The notes: generated by a model not told the origin, from the letters alone. A stretch of 7,452 nucleotides of DNA from Acinetobacter sp. (GCA_008017255.1 SSHD01000089.1:1-7452), one strand, 5' to 3'. Counted from the stretch's first letter, positions 1 to 6,271 are shown. Numbers and translations are program-made.

Positions 1-144
1 TATGAATGGCTCAACCAACATCATCTGACAGTGCCATCGAGTTCTCCAACCGCCAAGGCGATCAATTACACTCTGAAGCGTTGGCCAGCTTTAAGCCGCT
101 ATCTGGATGATGGCAATCTACCCATTGACAATAATTGGATAGAG
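1..144 (+). pseudogene. tnpC: IS66 transposase (TnpC) C-terminal region, segment upstream of the intron
   Basis: Frame 1 is open for 48 codons and reads as the start of the IS66 C-terminal region: a stretch with AINYTLKRWPALSRYLDDG followed by LPIDNNWIE. The DNN-x-x-E motif is the family hallmark, and its Glu is probably the third acid of the DDE catalytic centre (family knowledge, not shown here). The segment stops exactly at this Glu codon (GAG, 142-144), where the group II intron begins. No stop or frameshift is seen in this part. It is called a pseudogene because the continuation at 2488-2692 is broken and the N-terminal part is outside the window. Confidence 0.85.
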
Positions 145-719
145 GTGCGACACGAAGTCGCTTAATGAAGTTGTTCCCCCTGCGGGAACCACCCGTGTCA
201 CCGGGTGAATCTAGAAGGCTGAATAAAGAGCGCCTTCGACAATGTAACGAGGCACCGCAAGGTGCGGGGTATCAATCGTGAGAGGCGTACCCTTCTGGCA
301 GCCATAGCCGGACAAGGGCTAGATAATCGGTATGGTGAACACATGTGAATCTGCGTAACGATCGTTAAGTTGAACGAGCGGAAATGGCTGATACGCTCGA
401 ACCAAAACGGTAATGGAGGTGGGAATTGCGTCTTTCGACTACGCATTCGTGACCCATACGCCTCCCGGTCGATAGCAGGCACCTAAGCCGATGTACTTCA
501 GTAAGCGGAACGTGGAAATCCCGTATTACTCCCATTGGGAAAGCAGTTTGCAAAAACTGCCCATGGTGATGCGGGCGAAGGAACGAGGAAAAAGCGAATG
601 CCAGTCTGTAATGGGTTGGATAGAGGTTGAAACATTACCTCACGCGAAAGCGGGCTGACGTCCTTATGGTCTCTCATCACAAGAGAGTGTGTAGAACCCT
701 TTTAATGGAGGGAGAGCAA

Positions 720-2381
720 ATGAATGCAGCAGTATCAGCGTGTGCACCTTCCAGCACATCGTGGGACAGCATCGATTGGATTGCTGTACAGCGTCATGTC
801 AGAGGGCTGCAAGCGCGTATTGTGAAGGCGGTACAAGACGGCAGGCATAACAAGGCGAAAGCTTTGCAATGGCTGCTGACTCACTCGTTTAGTGGCAAAG
901 CATTGGCCGTCAAACGAGTGTCTGAAAACAAAGGCAAAAACACGGCTGGGGTCGACAAGGTGACTTGGAATACACCCAAGGCCAAGACCGGTGCGATGAT
1001 GTCGTTGAAGAGGCGAGGTTACACGCCCCTTCCGCTTCGGAGAGTCCTTATTCCGAAGAAAAATGGCAAGATGAGACCTCTCGGGATACCCACGATGAAA
1101 TGCCGGGCCATGCAGGCGCTCCATCTGCTGGCTTTGGAACCCATCGCGGAGACCATCGCTGATCGGAACTCTTATGGGTTCAGACCGCAACGCTCAACCG
1201 CGGATGCTGCAGCACAGTGCTTTGGTGTGCTGTCAAGAAAAGTAAGTGCGGAGTGGGTGCTAGAGGGTGACATTCAAGGCTGTTTCGACAATATCAGCCA
1301 TGACTGGATGATCGCCAACCTCCCAATGGACAAGGTGATTCTACGGAAATGGCTCAAAGCCGGTTACGTCTACCAAAGCAAGCTGTTTCCCAGTCTTTCC
1401 GGAACACCGCAAGGAGGTATTATCTCCCCGGTGTTGGCCAACATGACCTTGGACGGACTGGAAACGATGCTGGCGAAGAGGTTCTCTAACGCCAAATGGA
1501 CAGGCAAAAAGCTGCAACTGGTACGGTATGCGGATGATTTCATCATCACGGGGTATTCTAAAGAGTGGCTCGAAAATGAAGTTCGTCCTGCCGTGGTTGA
1601 ATTTCTGGCGCAGCGCGGTCTCGTGCTCTCTCAGGAAAAGACCAAAATCACGCACATAGGGAACGGGTTCGATTTTCTTGGCTGGAACGTACGTAAGTAC
1701 AACGGCAAGCTACTGATCAAGCCGTCAAAGGCAAACATCAGCGCTCATCTTGACAAGCTGCGAGCATTAATCAATGCAAACAAAGCGACACGACAGGCCA
1801 CTTTGATCGGTTTGCTCAACCCGATTCTAAGGGGTTGGGCCAACTATCATAGTCATGTCGTTGCCAAGAAGGTTTTCAACCAGGTAGACAACGCAGTGTG
1901 GGAAATGCTCTGGCGATGGGCTGTACGTCGCCACCCTCGCAAGACACTCCGATGGGTCAAAGATCGGTATTTCAAAGTACAAGGAGCGCGTCGATGGGTG
2001 TTCTCATGTGATGAACAGTCCGCCGATGGTCGGAAGCGACAATACACATTAGTGTCTGCCTCGGACACGCCAATTGTGCGACATATCAAGATCAAGGCTG
2101 CTGCTAACCCTCATGACCCCGCATGGGATGAGTACTTCGAATCCCGATGGGGTAAAAGAATGCTGGTCTCCGCAAAGGGGCGAGCCAAGCTGTATCGGGT
2201 GTGGCTAAAACAAGGTGGTCGCTGCTGCGCCTGTCTTAAACCAGTCACCAAAGATACACCATGGCACAGCCGTCATATTGTGAAGCTAAGTCATGGTGGA
2301 ACGGATGCAGTTGCTAATCTTGAGATTTACCATCTGTATTGTCCGAGGAGTGTTCAGTTTGCCAATGTCAACGATGTATAA
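720..2381 (+). CDS. ltrA: Group II intron reverse transcriptase/maturase (LtrA-like) with C-terminal HNH-type domain
   Basis: Multifunctional intron-encoded protein: reverse transcriptase, RNA-splicing maturase and a DNA endonuclease-like tail. I chose ATG 720 (553 aa) because a GGAGGGAG Shine-Dalgarno sequence lies just upstream; the frame stays open back to a TTG at 627, which would add 31 residues. Counting from 720: an RT N-terminal region with NTAGVD at 74-79, SYGFRP at 151-156, the first catalytic Asp in DIQGCFD (184-190), GTPQGGIISP (228-237), the catalytic YADD at 270-273, FDFLGW at 317-322, the maturase X region with LRGWANYHSH (about 370-379), and a CxxC-type HNH region at about 502-541. 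All RT catalytic aspartates are present and the frame is uninterrupted, so RT and maturase functions look intact. The HNH part looks degenerate: the usual HH pair reads RH and the final CH reads CP. It lies inside intron domain IV. Confidence 0.95.
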   Translation: MNAAVSACAPSSTSWDSIDWIAVQRHVRGLQARIVKAVQDGRHNKAKALQWLLTHSFSGKALAVKRVSENKGKNTAGVDKVTWNTPKAKTGAMMSLKRRGYTPLPLRRVLIPKKNGKMRPLGIPTMKCRAMQALHLLALEPIAETIADRNSYGFRPQRSTADAAAQCFGVLSRKVSAEWVLEGDIQGCFDNISHDWMIANLPMDKVILRKWLKAGYVYQSKLFPSLSGTPQGGIISPVLANMTLDGLETMLAKRFSNAKWTGKKLQLVRYADDFIITGYSKEWLENEVRPAVVEFLAQRGLVLSQEKTKITHIGNGFDFLGWNVRKYNGKLLIKPSKANISAHLDKLRALINANKATRQATLIGLLNPILRGWANYHSHVVAKKVFNQVDNAVWEMLWRWAVRRHPRKTLRWVKDRYFKVQGARRWVFSCDEQSADGRKRQYTLVSASDTPIVRHIKIKAAANPHDPAWDEYFESRWGKRMLVSAKGRAKLYRVWLKQGGRCCACLKPVTKDTPWHSRHIVKLSHGGTDAVANLEIYHLYCPRSVQFANVNDV

Positions 2382-2413
2382 CCGGGTGCCGAATGGCGCC
2401 TTAGCAGAGGCTT

Positions 2414-2487
2414 GAGCCGTGTGCTGGGAAACTCGCATGCACGGTTCTTAGGGGGTTGACGTAGGCAACTGCGTCTGACTACCCGAC
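2414..2487 (+). ncRNA. Group II intron domain V and domain VI
   Basis: Domain V is the 34-nt catalytic hairpin at 2414-2447. It starts GAGCCGT with the AGC catalytic triad at 2415-2417, has a GAAA tetraloop, and closes with ACGGTTC. Domain VI follows as a hairpin with GACGTA pairing to TGCGTC (one G-U pair) and a lower stem from GGGGGT and ACTACCC. The branch-point A is probably A2478 or A2481; I cannot decide by eye. The RNA ends ACCCGAC. These are the parts needed for splicing and they look well formed. Confidence 0.85.
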
Positions 2488-2692
2488 AACCAAATGCGCC
2501 CTTAGGCCTTGGGAAGTAAGAACTGGCTGTTTGTTGGCTCGCTGCGCAGTGGTCAACGAGCGGCGAATATCAAGACTTAAATCCAGTCAGCAAAGCTGAA
2601 TGGCTTGGATCTGTATGCCTATGTTACCGACACATAAAGTGACCTAAATAGAAGAATTACTGCCACACCGGTGGCAACCCGACCAAAATTAA
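2488..2692 (+). pseudogene. tnpC: IS66 transposase C-terminus, segment downstream of the intron, degraded
   Basis: This continues the IS66 transposase in frame after the intron: NQMRP, then a TAG (2503-2505) where the family has Trp, then KNWLFVGSLRSGQRAANI, the typical IS66 C-terminal block. A TAA follows at 2578-2580 where Leu is expected. After KLNGLDLYAY about 20 nt appear deleted (near 2620), which shifts the frame. In the new frame LPTHKVT is followed by a third stop, TAA at 2645-2647 (expected Gln), then IEELLPHRWQPDQN and the natural stop at 2690-2692. So there are at least three nonsense changes and one frameshift in about 200 bp. The assigned expected residues come from my memory of the family. 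Confidence 0.85.
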
Positions 2693-2698
2693 AAAATA

Positions 2699-2723
2699 GG
2701 TGTGGGGTTCAGCCCACGCTTAC
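2699..2723 (+). repeat. IS66 right terminal inverted repeat
   Basis: The sequence GGTGTGGGGTTCAGCC, continuing to CGCTTAC, matches the usual IS66-family terminus (GTAAGCG inwards on the other strand). It lies just after the transposase stop, as expected. The partner repeat is outside the window. Confidence 0.75.
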
Positions 2724-2951
2724 GAAACTTGTAATAAACTGATCTAAAATTCGATCATATACTTCATATCTCAAAGTATTGACTTAAATTATGATTAAGC
2801 CATGCCAGAATTAGATCGCCCCATACCCAAGTCGTCACTTGAATTTGAGTAACTATAGGAAATTCTATCTTTAAAGTCTTTATCCAACAAAACCAATTAA
2901 GAATAATGTTGATTTAAGCTGCTTACCATTTGCTTACCAGAATCTAAAAAC
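2724..2951. other. Gene-poor spacer between IS66 end and tRNA terminator; spaced direct repeat
   Basis: No convincing gene is seen in this AT-rich stretch. It holds a direct repeat GCTTACCA at 2921-2928 and 2932-2939 (11-nt period), close to the 3' side of the tRNA gene, a position where integrases often leave arm-type sites. A minus-strand frame of about 49 codons without a good start (ending at TGA 2764-2766) has a Trp-rich end, and I could not assign it. It may be a remnant of an older integrated element, but this is inference. Confidence 0.4.
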
Positions 2952-2987
2952 AAAAAAACCACTTACGATTAGTACACGTAAGTGGTT
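2952..2987 (-). terminator. Rho-independent terminator of the tRNA transcript
   Basis: There is a perfect 11-bp stem, AACCACTTACG (2957-2967) against CGTAAGTGGTT (2977-2987), with a 9-nt loop. Read on the minus strand it runs into seven T residues (2958-2952). It lies 8 nt past the tRNA 3' end, so it terminates the tRNA transcript. Confidence 0.85.
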
Positions 2988-2995
2988 GTTTTATA

Positions 2996-3072
<77 letters not shown>

Positions 3073-3351
3073 GATAGATGTAATCACAATAATATGATTT
3101 ATCGCGTTTGATTTTATTAAATTTGACTTAGATTACAAGCACATGGCTTGAGCGTAACCACTAAAAAATAAAGATAAAATCAAAACTGCGCTGATTCTAG
3201 CCGATCTTTACATAACGAGTAAAGCAAATATTATGGCGTTTTGCTCATTTAAAAGACATCCAATTTTTCACTTGGGCGAGCAATTCTACTCTATATTTTC
3301 CTGAAAACTCATATTACACTGCCTGTCATTCATCTGTAATGACCCAAGATT

Positions 3352-3900
3352 ATGAAAAAGTTTTTAGGCAAGTCTATTTTTAAACTTACAGGTTGGACGT
3401 ACCAGGTCGATCCGTCAATTTTAGAAAAAAAACAAGTCATTATTGGCTTTGAACACAGCTCTAATTTAGATGCTATTTTGTCTTTGGCAATGTTTGAAAT
3501 TTTAGAATTAAACATTCATACCCTCATTAAAAAAGAACTTTTCAAGGGCCCACTTAAACCCATTTTAAAGTATTTAGGTGGCATTCCTGTTGACCGCAAA
3601 TCTAGCAAAGACATTGTTACGCAAATGGTGGAACTGTTTAACGCCAATGAAAACTTTAATTTAGTGATTGCACCCGAAGCGACCCGCGCTAAAGGCGGCA
3701 GCGAACGCCAACCGATTCGTACAGGATTTTGGCATATTGCCAAAGCAGCCAACGTGCCTATTATTTTGATGTATGCGAATCCGAGAACACAACAAGGCGG
3801 CATTTTAAGTAAAATTTATCCATCAGACGACTTGCAAAAAGATTTAGAGCTGATTCAAAAACTGTATGCCGAATACGGAATAGACATCAAAATTAATTAG
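3352..3900 (+). CDS. Short PlsC-like lysophospholipid (1-acyl-glycerol-3-phosphate) acyltransferase family protein
   Basis: The 182-aa protein belongs to the PlsC/LPLAT acyltransferase fold, whose members move an acyl chain from acyl-CoA or acyl-ACP to a lysophospholipid at the inner membrane. The catalytic HX4D box is present as H35-SSNL-D40. A second block, GGIPVDR, is at 76-82. The third block reads PEATR (108-112) where EGTR is usual, and RTGFWHIAKAANVPI follows at 123-137. At about 180 residues it matches the short single-domain subfamily, not full-length PlsC (about 240-250 aa with an N-terminal membrane segment). No clear transmembrane helix is seen. The Shine-Dalgarno is weak (CCAAGA before the ATG). 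It is co-directional with yebC, 123 bp upstream of it, but probably separately transcribed. Its true acceptor is unknown; a role in phospholipid remodelling is inference. Confidence 0.8.
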   Translation: MKKFLGKSIFKLTGWTYQVDPSILEKKQVIIGFEHSSNLDAILSLAMFEILELNIHTLIKKELFKGPLKPILKYLGGIPVDRKSSKDIVTQMVELFNANENFNLVIAPEATRAKGGSERQPIRTGFWHIAKAANVPIILMYANPRTQQGGILSKIYPSDDLQKDLELIQKLYAEYGIDIKIN

Positions 3901-3938
3901 CAGACCATCAACACACTCGCCGTTAATTTTTTTGAATA

Positions 3939-3953
3939 TGCCGTTGTTCGGCA
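3939..3953 (+). terminator. Possible weak terminator after the acyltransferase gene
   Basis: A 5-bp stem TGCCG/CGGCA with loop TTGTT is followed by GTTTTC. The stem is short and the T-tract is poor, so termination would be partial at best. Confidence 0.3.
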
Positions 3954-3954
3954 G

Positions 3955-4015
3955 TTTTCAACAAAACCATCGCTATGCTAATATTCAGGCACTTTTTGAG
4001 TTCAATTTTTTGGAG
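3955..4015 (+). promoter_or_regulatory. Candidate yebC promoter and ribosome binding site
   Basis: A sigma70-like pair TTTTCA (3955-3960) and TAATAT (3979-3984) is separated by 18 nt. It is followed by a GGAG Shine-Dalgarno at 4012-4015, eight nt before the yebC ATG at 4024. The RBS is clear; the promoter is only a sequence match. Confidence 0.4.
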
Positions 4016-4023
4016 TTATTTCC

Positions 4024-4773
4024 ATGGCAGGTCATTCTAAATGGGCCAATACCAAGCATCGCAAAGCAAAACAAGATGCCAGCCGTGCTAAAGTTTTTAC
4101 AAAATATATTCGTGAGATTGTAACCGCAGCCAAACTAGGCGGTGGCGATGTTGCCAGTAACCCACGTTTACGTGCTGTGGTTGAAAAAGCACTGTCGGTC
4201 AATATGACCCGTGATGCCATTAACCGTGCAGTACAGCGTGGTGCAGGCGGTGAAGACAATACCGACTTAAACGAAGTGACCTATGAGGGTTACGGTGTCG
4301 GCGGTGTGGCGGTGCTTATTGAAACCATGACCGATAACCTAAACCGTACCGTACCAGACGTGCGTCATTGTTTTTCTAAAACCAATGGTAACTTAGGCAC
4401 GAGTGGTTCAGTGGCGTACTTATTTACCAAACGTGGTGAAATTAGCTTTGAAGATGTGTCCTTAGAAGACAAAATTATGGACGTGGCTTTGGAAGCCGGT
4501 GCAGAAGATATTGAAGTGGCTGAAGACCAAATTTTAGTCATTACCACGCCAGAAAATTTTGGTGACGTGCAAGATGCTTTGGCTGCGGCGGGTTTAAAAT
4601 CGGACAATGCCGAAGTGGTCATGAGCCCATCGACCAAAGCAGAAATTACCGACATTGAACAAGCCAAACAAATCTTAAAAATGATTGATATGTTTGAAGA
4701 TTTAGACGACGTGCAAAACGTCTATACCAATGTAGAGTTTTCAGAAGAAGTATTGGCTCAACTCGATGCTTAA
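4024..4773 (+). CDS. yebC: YebC/PmpR (TACO1) family regulatory protein
   Basis: The 249-aa protein has the full family length. The signature N-terminus [18 protein letters not shown] is followed by [18 protein letters not shown] (basic, helical, domain I). A middle block contains [19 protein letters not shown] and [14 protein letters not shown], and an acidic C-terminal half has [19 protein letters not shown] and VYTNVEF. The family has been described as a DNA-binding transcriptional regulator (PmpR in Pseudomonas, YebC in E. coli), while more recent work on relatives, including mitochondrial TACO1, points to a translation role in relieving ribosome stalling at proline-rich stretches. Sequence alone does not decide between them. 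The protein is cytoplasmic. The start is fixed by a GGAG RBS 8 nt upstream and by the conserved MAGHSKW. It has its own terminator. It is not next to ruvC as in some gammaproteobacteria. Confidence 0.96.
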   Translation: MAGHSKWANTKHRKAKQDASRAKVFTKYIREIVTAAKLGGGDVASNPRLRAVVEKALSVNMTRDAINRAVQRGAGGEDNTDLNEVTYEGYGVGGVAVLIETMTDNLNRTVPDVRHCFSKTNGNLGTSGSVAYLFTKRGEISFEDVSLEDKIMDVALEAGAEDIEVAEDQILVITTPENFGDVQDALAAAGLKSDNAEVVMSPSTKAEITDIEQAKQILKMIDMFEDLDDVQNVYTNVEFSEEVLAQLDA

Positions 4774-4793
4774 TAAGCTTTGCTGAATAAAAT

Positions 4794-4817
4794 ATGCATC
4801 TTCGGATGCATTTTTTT
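4794..4817 (+). terminator. Rho-independent terminator of yebC
   Basis: A 7-bp perfect stem ATGCATC/GATGCAT is closed by the very stable TTCG tetraloop (4801-4804) and followed by seven T residues (4811-4817). It starts 20 nt after the yebC stop. Confidence 0.92.
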
Positions 4818-4847
4818 ATAGCTAATTTTTATGCTTTTGCTGTGAAG

Positions 4848-4941
4848 TCTCTCCCTACGGGGGAGAGATTTAGAGAGGGTGTTCATTTAACAACCCCCAT
4901 CCTGAGGCACAACGTGCCGCAAGTTCCCCCTCACAGGGGAA
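4848..4941. repeat. Compound intergenic repeat with three hairpins
   Basis: Three inverted repeats lie in a row: TCTCTCCC (4848-4855) against GGGAGAGA (4861-4868); GGCAC/GTGCC (4906-4918); and TTCCCC/GGGGAA (4924-4941). The G/C-rich purine-pyrimidine style (CTCTCCCTACGGGGGAGAG, AACCCCCATCCTGAGG) looks like dispersed intergenic repeats seen in Acinetobacter and other proteobacteria, not like coding sequence. It lies between the yebC terminator and the IS4 element. The rest of 4942-5008 shows nothing I can name. Repeat status needs other copies in the genome to confirm. Confidence 0.55.
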
Positions 4942-5008
4942 GGAGCAAAGCATTAGCCAGTTTTTTTCGATTTCAACGGTTAACGCAGACATAGCTTTAT
5001 AAAAGCGG

Positions 5009-5019
5009 GACTACTCCTC
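5009..5019 (+). repeat. Target site duplication of the IS4-family element, left copy
   Basis: GACTACTCCTC occurs directly before the left terminal repeat and again directly after the right one (6290-6300). An 11-bp duplication fits the 10-13 bp usual for the IS4 family. Confidence 0.92.
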
Positions 5020-5049
5020 ACTACTGTCCCATAGTTTGCTTTAAATAAA

Positions 5050-5118
5050 AAAACCTGAGTCTAAATAGTTAAAATATGAGTGCAAACAAACACTTTAACT
5101 ATAAAGGACTCAGGTTTT
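5050..5118 (+). promoter_or_regulatory. Leader hairpin that can hide the transposase RBS and TTG start
   Basis: A 12-bp arm AAAACCTGAGTC (5050-5061) pairs with GACTCAGGTTTT (5107-5118). Inside it a 9-bp arm ATAGTTAAA (5065-5073) pairs with TTTAACTAT (5094-5102). Together they form a nearly continuous helix. The Shine-Dalgarno AAAGGA (5103-5108) and the first two bases of the TTG start (5117-5119) lie in or next to it. Transcripts entering from outside would carry both arms and be poorly translated, as known for IS10/IS50-type elements; that role here is inference. Confidence 0.7.
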
Positions 5119-6271
5119 GTCACATCAGAATACCGTATTTCATCAATTACTCAAACCCATTCTAAGACAAGATTTTGAACGTCTGGCTAAACTGCACCAC
5201 TCTGGGCAAAAATTAAGATCAGCCACCCGCTGGGATCAGTTTGTTGCCATATTGATGTCCCAACTTTCTTGTCGGCAAAGCTTAAGAGACATTCAATCCA
5301 ATCTCGAATCCCAGCAGGAAAAGCTCTATCATCTTGGCGCGAAGAGAATTGCGCGAAGCACCTTAGCAAGACTCAACGAAGAACAGCCCGCCAGCCTGTA
5401 TCAGCAATTGTTCACACAGCTGCTTCAGCGCTGTGAAAACTCTAAAACTGCACATAAATTTAGATTCAAGAATCCACTGTATTCACTAGATGCCAGTCAT
5501 ATTGATCTTTCACTGTCATTGTGCGCATGGGCAAAAGTGCATGAATCCAAAGCCAGTATTAAACTCAGTGTTGGCTTAAATCACAGCAATACCATTCCTG
5601 AATTTGTAGCACTTGGGGATGGTATTGAAAATGATATGGTGCAAGGCAGAGCATTTAAATTTCCTGCTGGCAGCATTATCGTCTTTGATAAAGGATATGT
5701 TGATTATCAATGGTTTGCTCAGTTGACACTTCAGAACGTCAGCTTTGTAACCCGGCTACGCCCAAAGACAGTTTATCAAGTTAAATCAAGCCGCAGCGTA
5801 TTAGAGACTAAAGGGATTATTGCGGATGAATGTATTGAATTGAGCAGTGCACATGCCAAGAAAAGAGGCGCACCTGAATTATTAAGACGTATAGAGTTTT
5901 ATGATACAGATAAGAAAAGAACATTCGAATTTCTGAGCAACAACTTTCATCTGGCAGCATCCACCATTGCTGCAATTTATAAAGATCGCTGGAAGATTGA
6001 GTTATTCTTTAAAGCCATCAAGCAGAATTTAAAACTGAAGTCATTTCTAGGTCGAAGCCGCAATGCGATACAAACGCAAATATGGATTGCATTAATTGCC
6101 TATTTGCTGGTGAACTTCGCTAAACACATGGCACAAGAAGGATGGAGTGTTCAGCGTTTACTGAGAATTATTCAGGTCAATTTATTTGAAAGGAAACTTT
6201 TAAGGTCACTCTTTGTGCCTGATAAAAAATGGCGAAAACAAGAAGAACCTCAATTGAGGTTCTTCTTGTGA
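5117..6271 (+). CDS. IS4-family transposase (DDE)
   Basis: The 384-aa cut-and-paste transposase acts on the 14-bp ends of its element. The N-terminal part (about 1-110) is the helical DNA-binding region with a block around SATRWDQFVAILMSQLSCRQ. The DDE RNase H-like core follows: first Asp D125 in YSLDASHIDL, second Asp D191 in FDKGYVDYQWF, and Glu E295 within the Y-(2)-R-(3)-E-(6)-K signature (Y288, R291, E295, K302), which defines the IS4 family. All catalytic residues are present and the frame is unbroken. The start is TTG at 5117, supported by AAAGGA 8 nt upstream; no ATG is well placed. The last codons and the stop (6269-6271) lie in a 32-nt palindrome. The leader hairpin probably keeps translation low. 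Confidence 0.95.
   Translation: MSHQNTVFHQLLKPILRQDFERLAKLHHSGQKLRSATRWDQFVAILMSQLSCRQSLRDIQSNLESQQEKLYHLGAKRIARSTLARLNEEQPASLYQQLFTQLLQRCENSKTAHKFRFKNPLYSLDASHIDLSLSLCAWAKVHESKASIKLSVGLNHSNTIPEFVALGDGIENDMVQGRAFKFPAGSIIVFDKGYVDYQWFAQLTLQNVSFVTRLRPKTVYQVKSSRSVLETKGIIADECIELSSAHAKKRGAPELLRRIEFYDTDKKRTFEFLSNNFHLAASTIAAIYKDRWKIELFFKAIKQNLKLKSFLGRSRNAIQTQIWIALIAYLLVNFAKHMAQEGWSVQRLLRIIQVNLFERKLLRSLFVPDKKWRKQEEPQLRFFL
6238..6269. terminator. 32-nt perfect palindrome at the transposase stop codon
   Basis: The arm ACAAGAAGAACCTCAA (6238-6253) is followed immediately by its reverse complement, ending at 6269. It encodes the last residues of the transposase (QEEPQLRFFL), and the stop codon begins at its final base. 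On the plus strand it is followed by TGATATTTGTGG, a weak T-tract. It could act as a terminator in both directions and shield the element. Confidence 0.6.

Larger units (their letters stand above)
145..2487 (+). mobile_element. Group II intron with intron-encoded protein, inserted in IS66 tnpC
   Basis: Group II introns are self-splicing retroelements; the RNA and its encoded RT/maturase form the particle that splices and retrohomes. Here the 5' end reads GTGCGAC, the usual GUGYG-type start. About 570 nt of GC-richer structured sequence (domains I-III and start of IV) precede the reverse transcriptase gene. Domain V (2414-2447) and a domain VI-like hairpin follow, and the intron ends in GAC at 2487. 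Removing 145-2487 rejoins the IS66 reading frame exactly (GAG then AAC, giving the family's I-E-N). The length is 2343 nt. The boundaries rest on this frame restoration plus the terminal motifs. I did not find a convincing EBS1 pairing to the exon sequence ATAGAG. The class (possibly chloroplast-like) is a guess. Confidence 0.92.
1..2723 (+). mobile_element. Right-hand part of an IS66-family insertion sequence, interrupted by a group II intron
   Basis: The window opens inside an IS66-type transposase gene and the element ends at a typical IS66 right terminus (2699-2723, ending CGCTTAC). Without the intron at 145-2487 the remaining IS66 sequence is about 380 bp. The left end, any accessory tnpA/tnpB genes and most of the transposase lie before the window, so the target duplication cannot be checked. 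The transposase reading frame carries several lesions after the intron, so this copy cannot make a full transposase. Boundary and family are well supported by the protein motifs and the terminal sequence. Confidence 0.85.

Noticed and set aside
198..680. Several minus-strand frames of 60-94 codons in the first part of the intron
   Set aside because: They cover structured intron RNA (domains I-III), overlap one another and have no protein-like motifs.
735..1190. Minus-strand open frame of 151 codons inside the intron protein gene
   Set aside because: Antisense to the RT gene with its well-supported motifs; no RBS and no recognisable protein.
1341..2095. Minus-strand frames of 104 and 80 codons
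   Set aside because: Antisense shadows of the maturase coding region.
3206..3224. Small hairpin CTTTAC/GTAAAG upstream of the acyltransferase
   Set aside because: Six A/T-rich pairs in AT-rich sequence are expected by chance; no T-tract or known operator.
3516..3803. Minus-strand frame of 95 codons
   Set aside because: Antisense to the acyltransferase, whose HX4D and PEATR motifs show the true frame.
3932..4123. Plus-strand frame of 63 codons overlapping the start of yebC
   Set aside because: Out of frame with the conserved MAGHSKW start and lacks an RBS.
4365..4667. Minus-strand frame of 100 codons in yebC
   Set aside because: Shadow of yebC; Ser/Ala-rich low-information product.
4794..4994. 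Plus-strand frame of 66 codons after yebC
   Set aside because: Starts inside the yebC terminator hairpin and runs through the intergenic repeat; no RBS.
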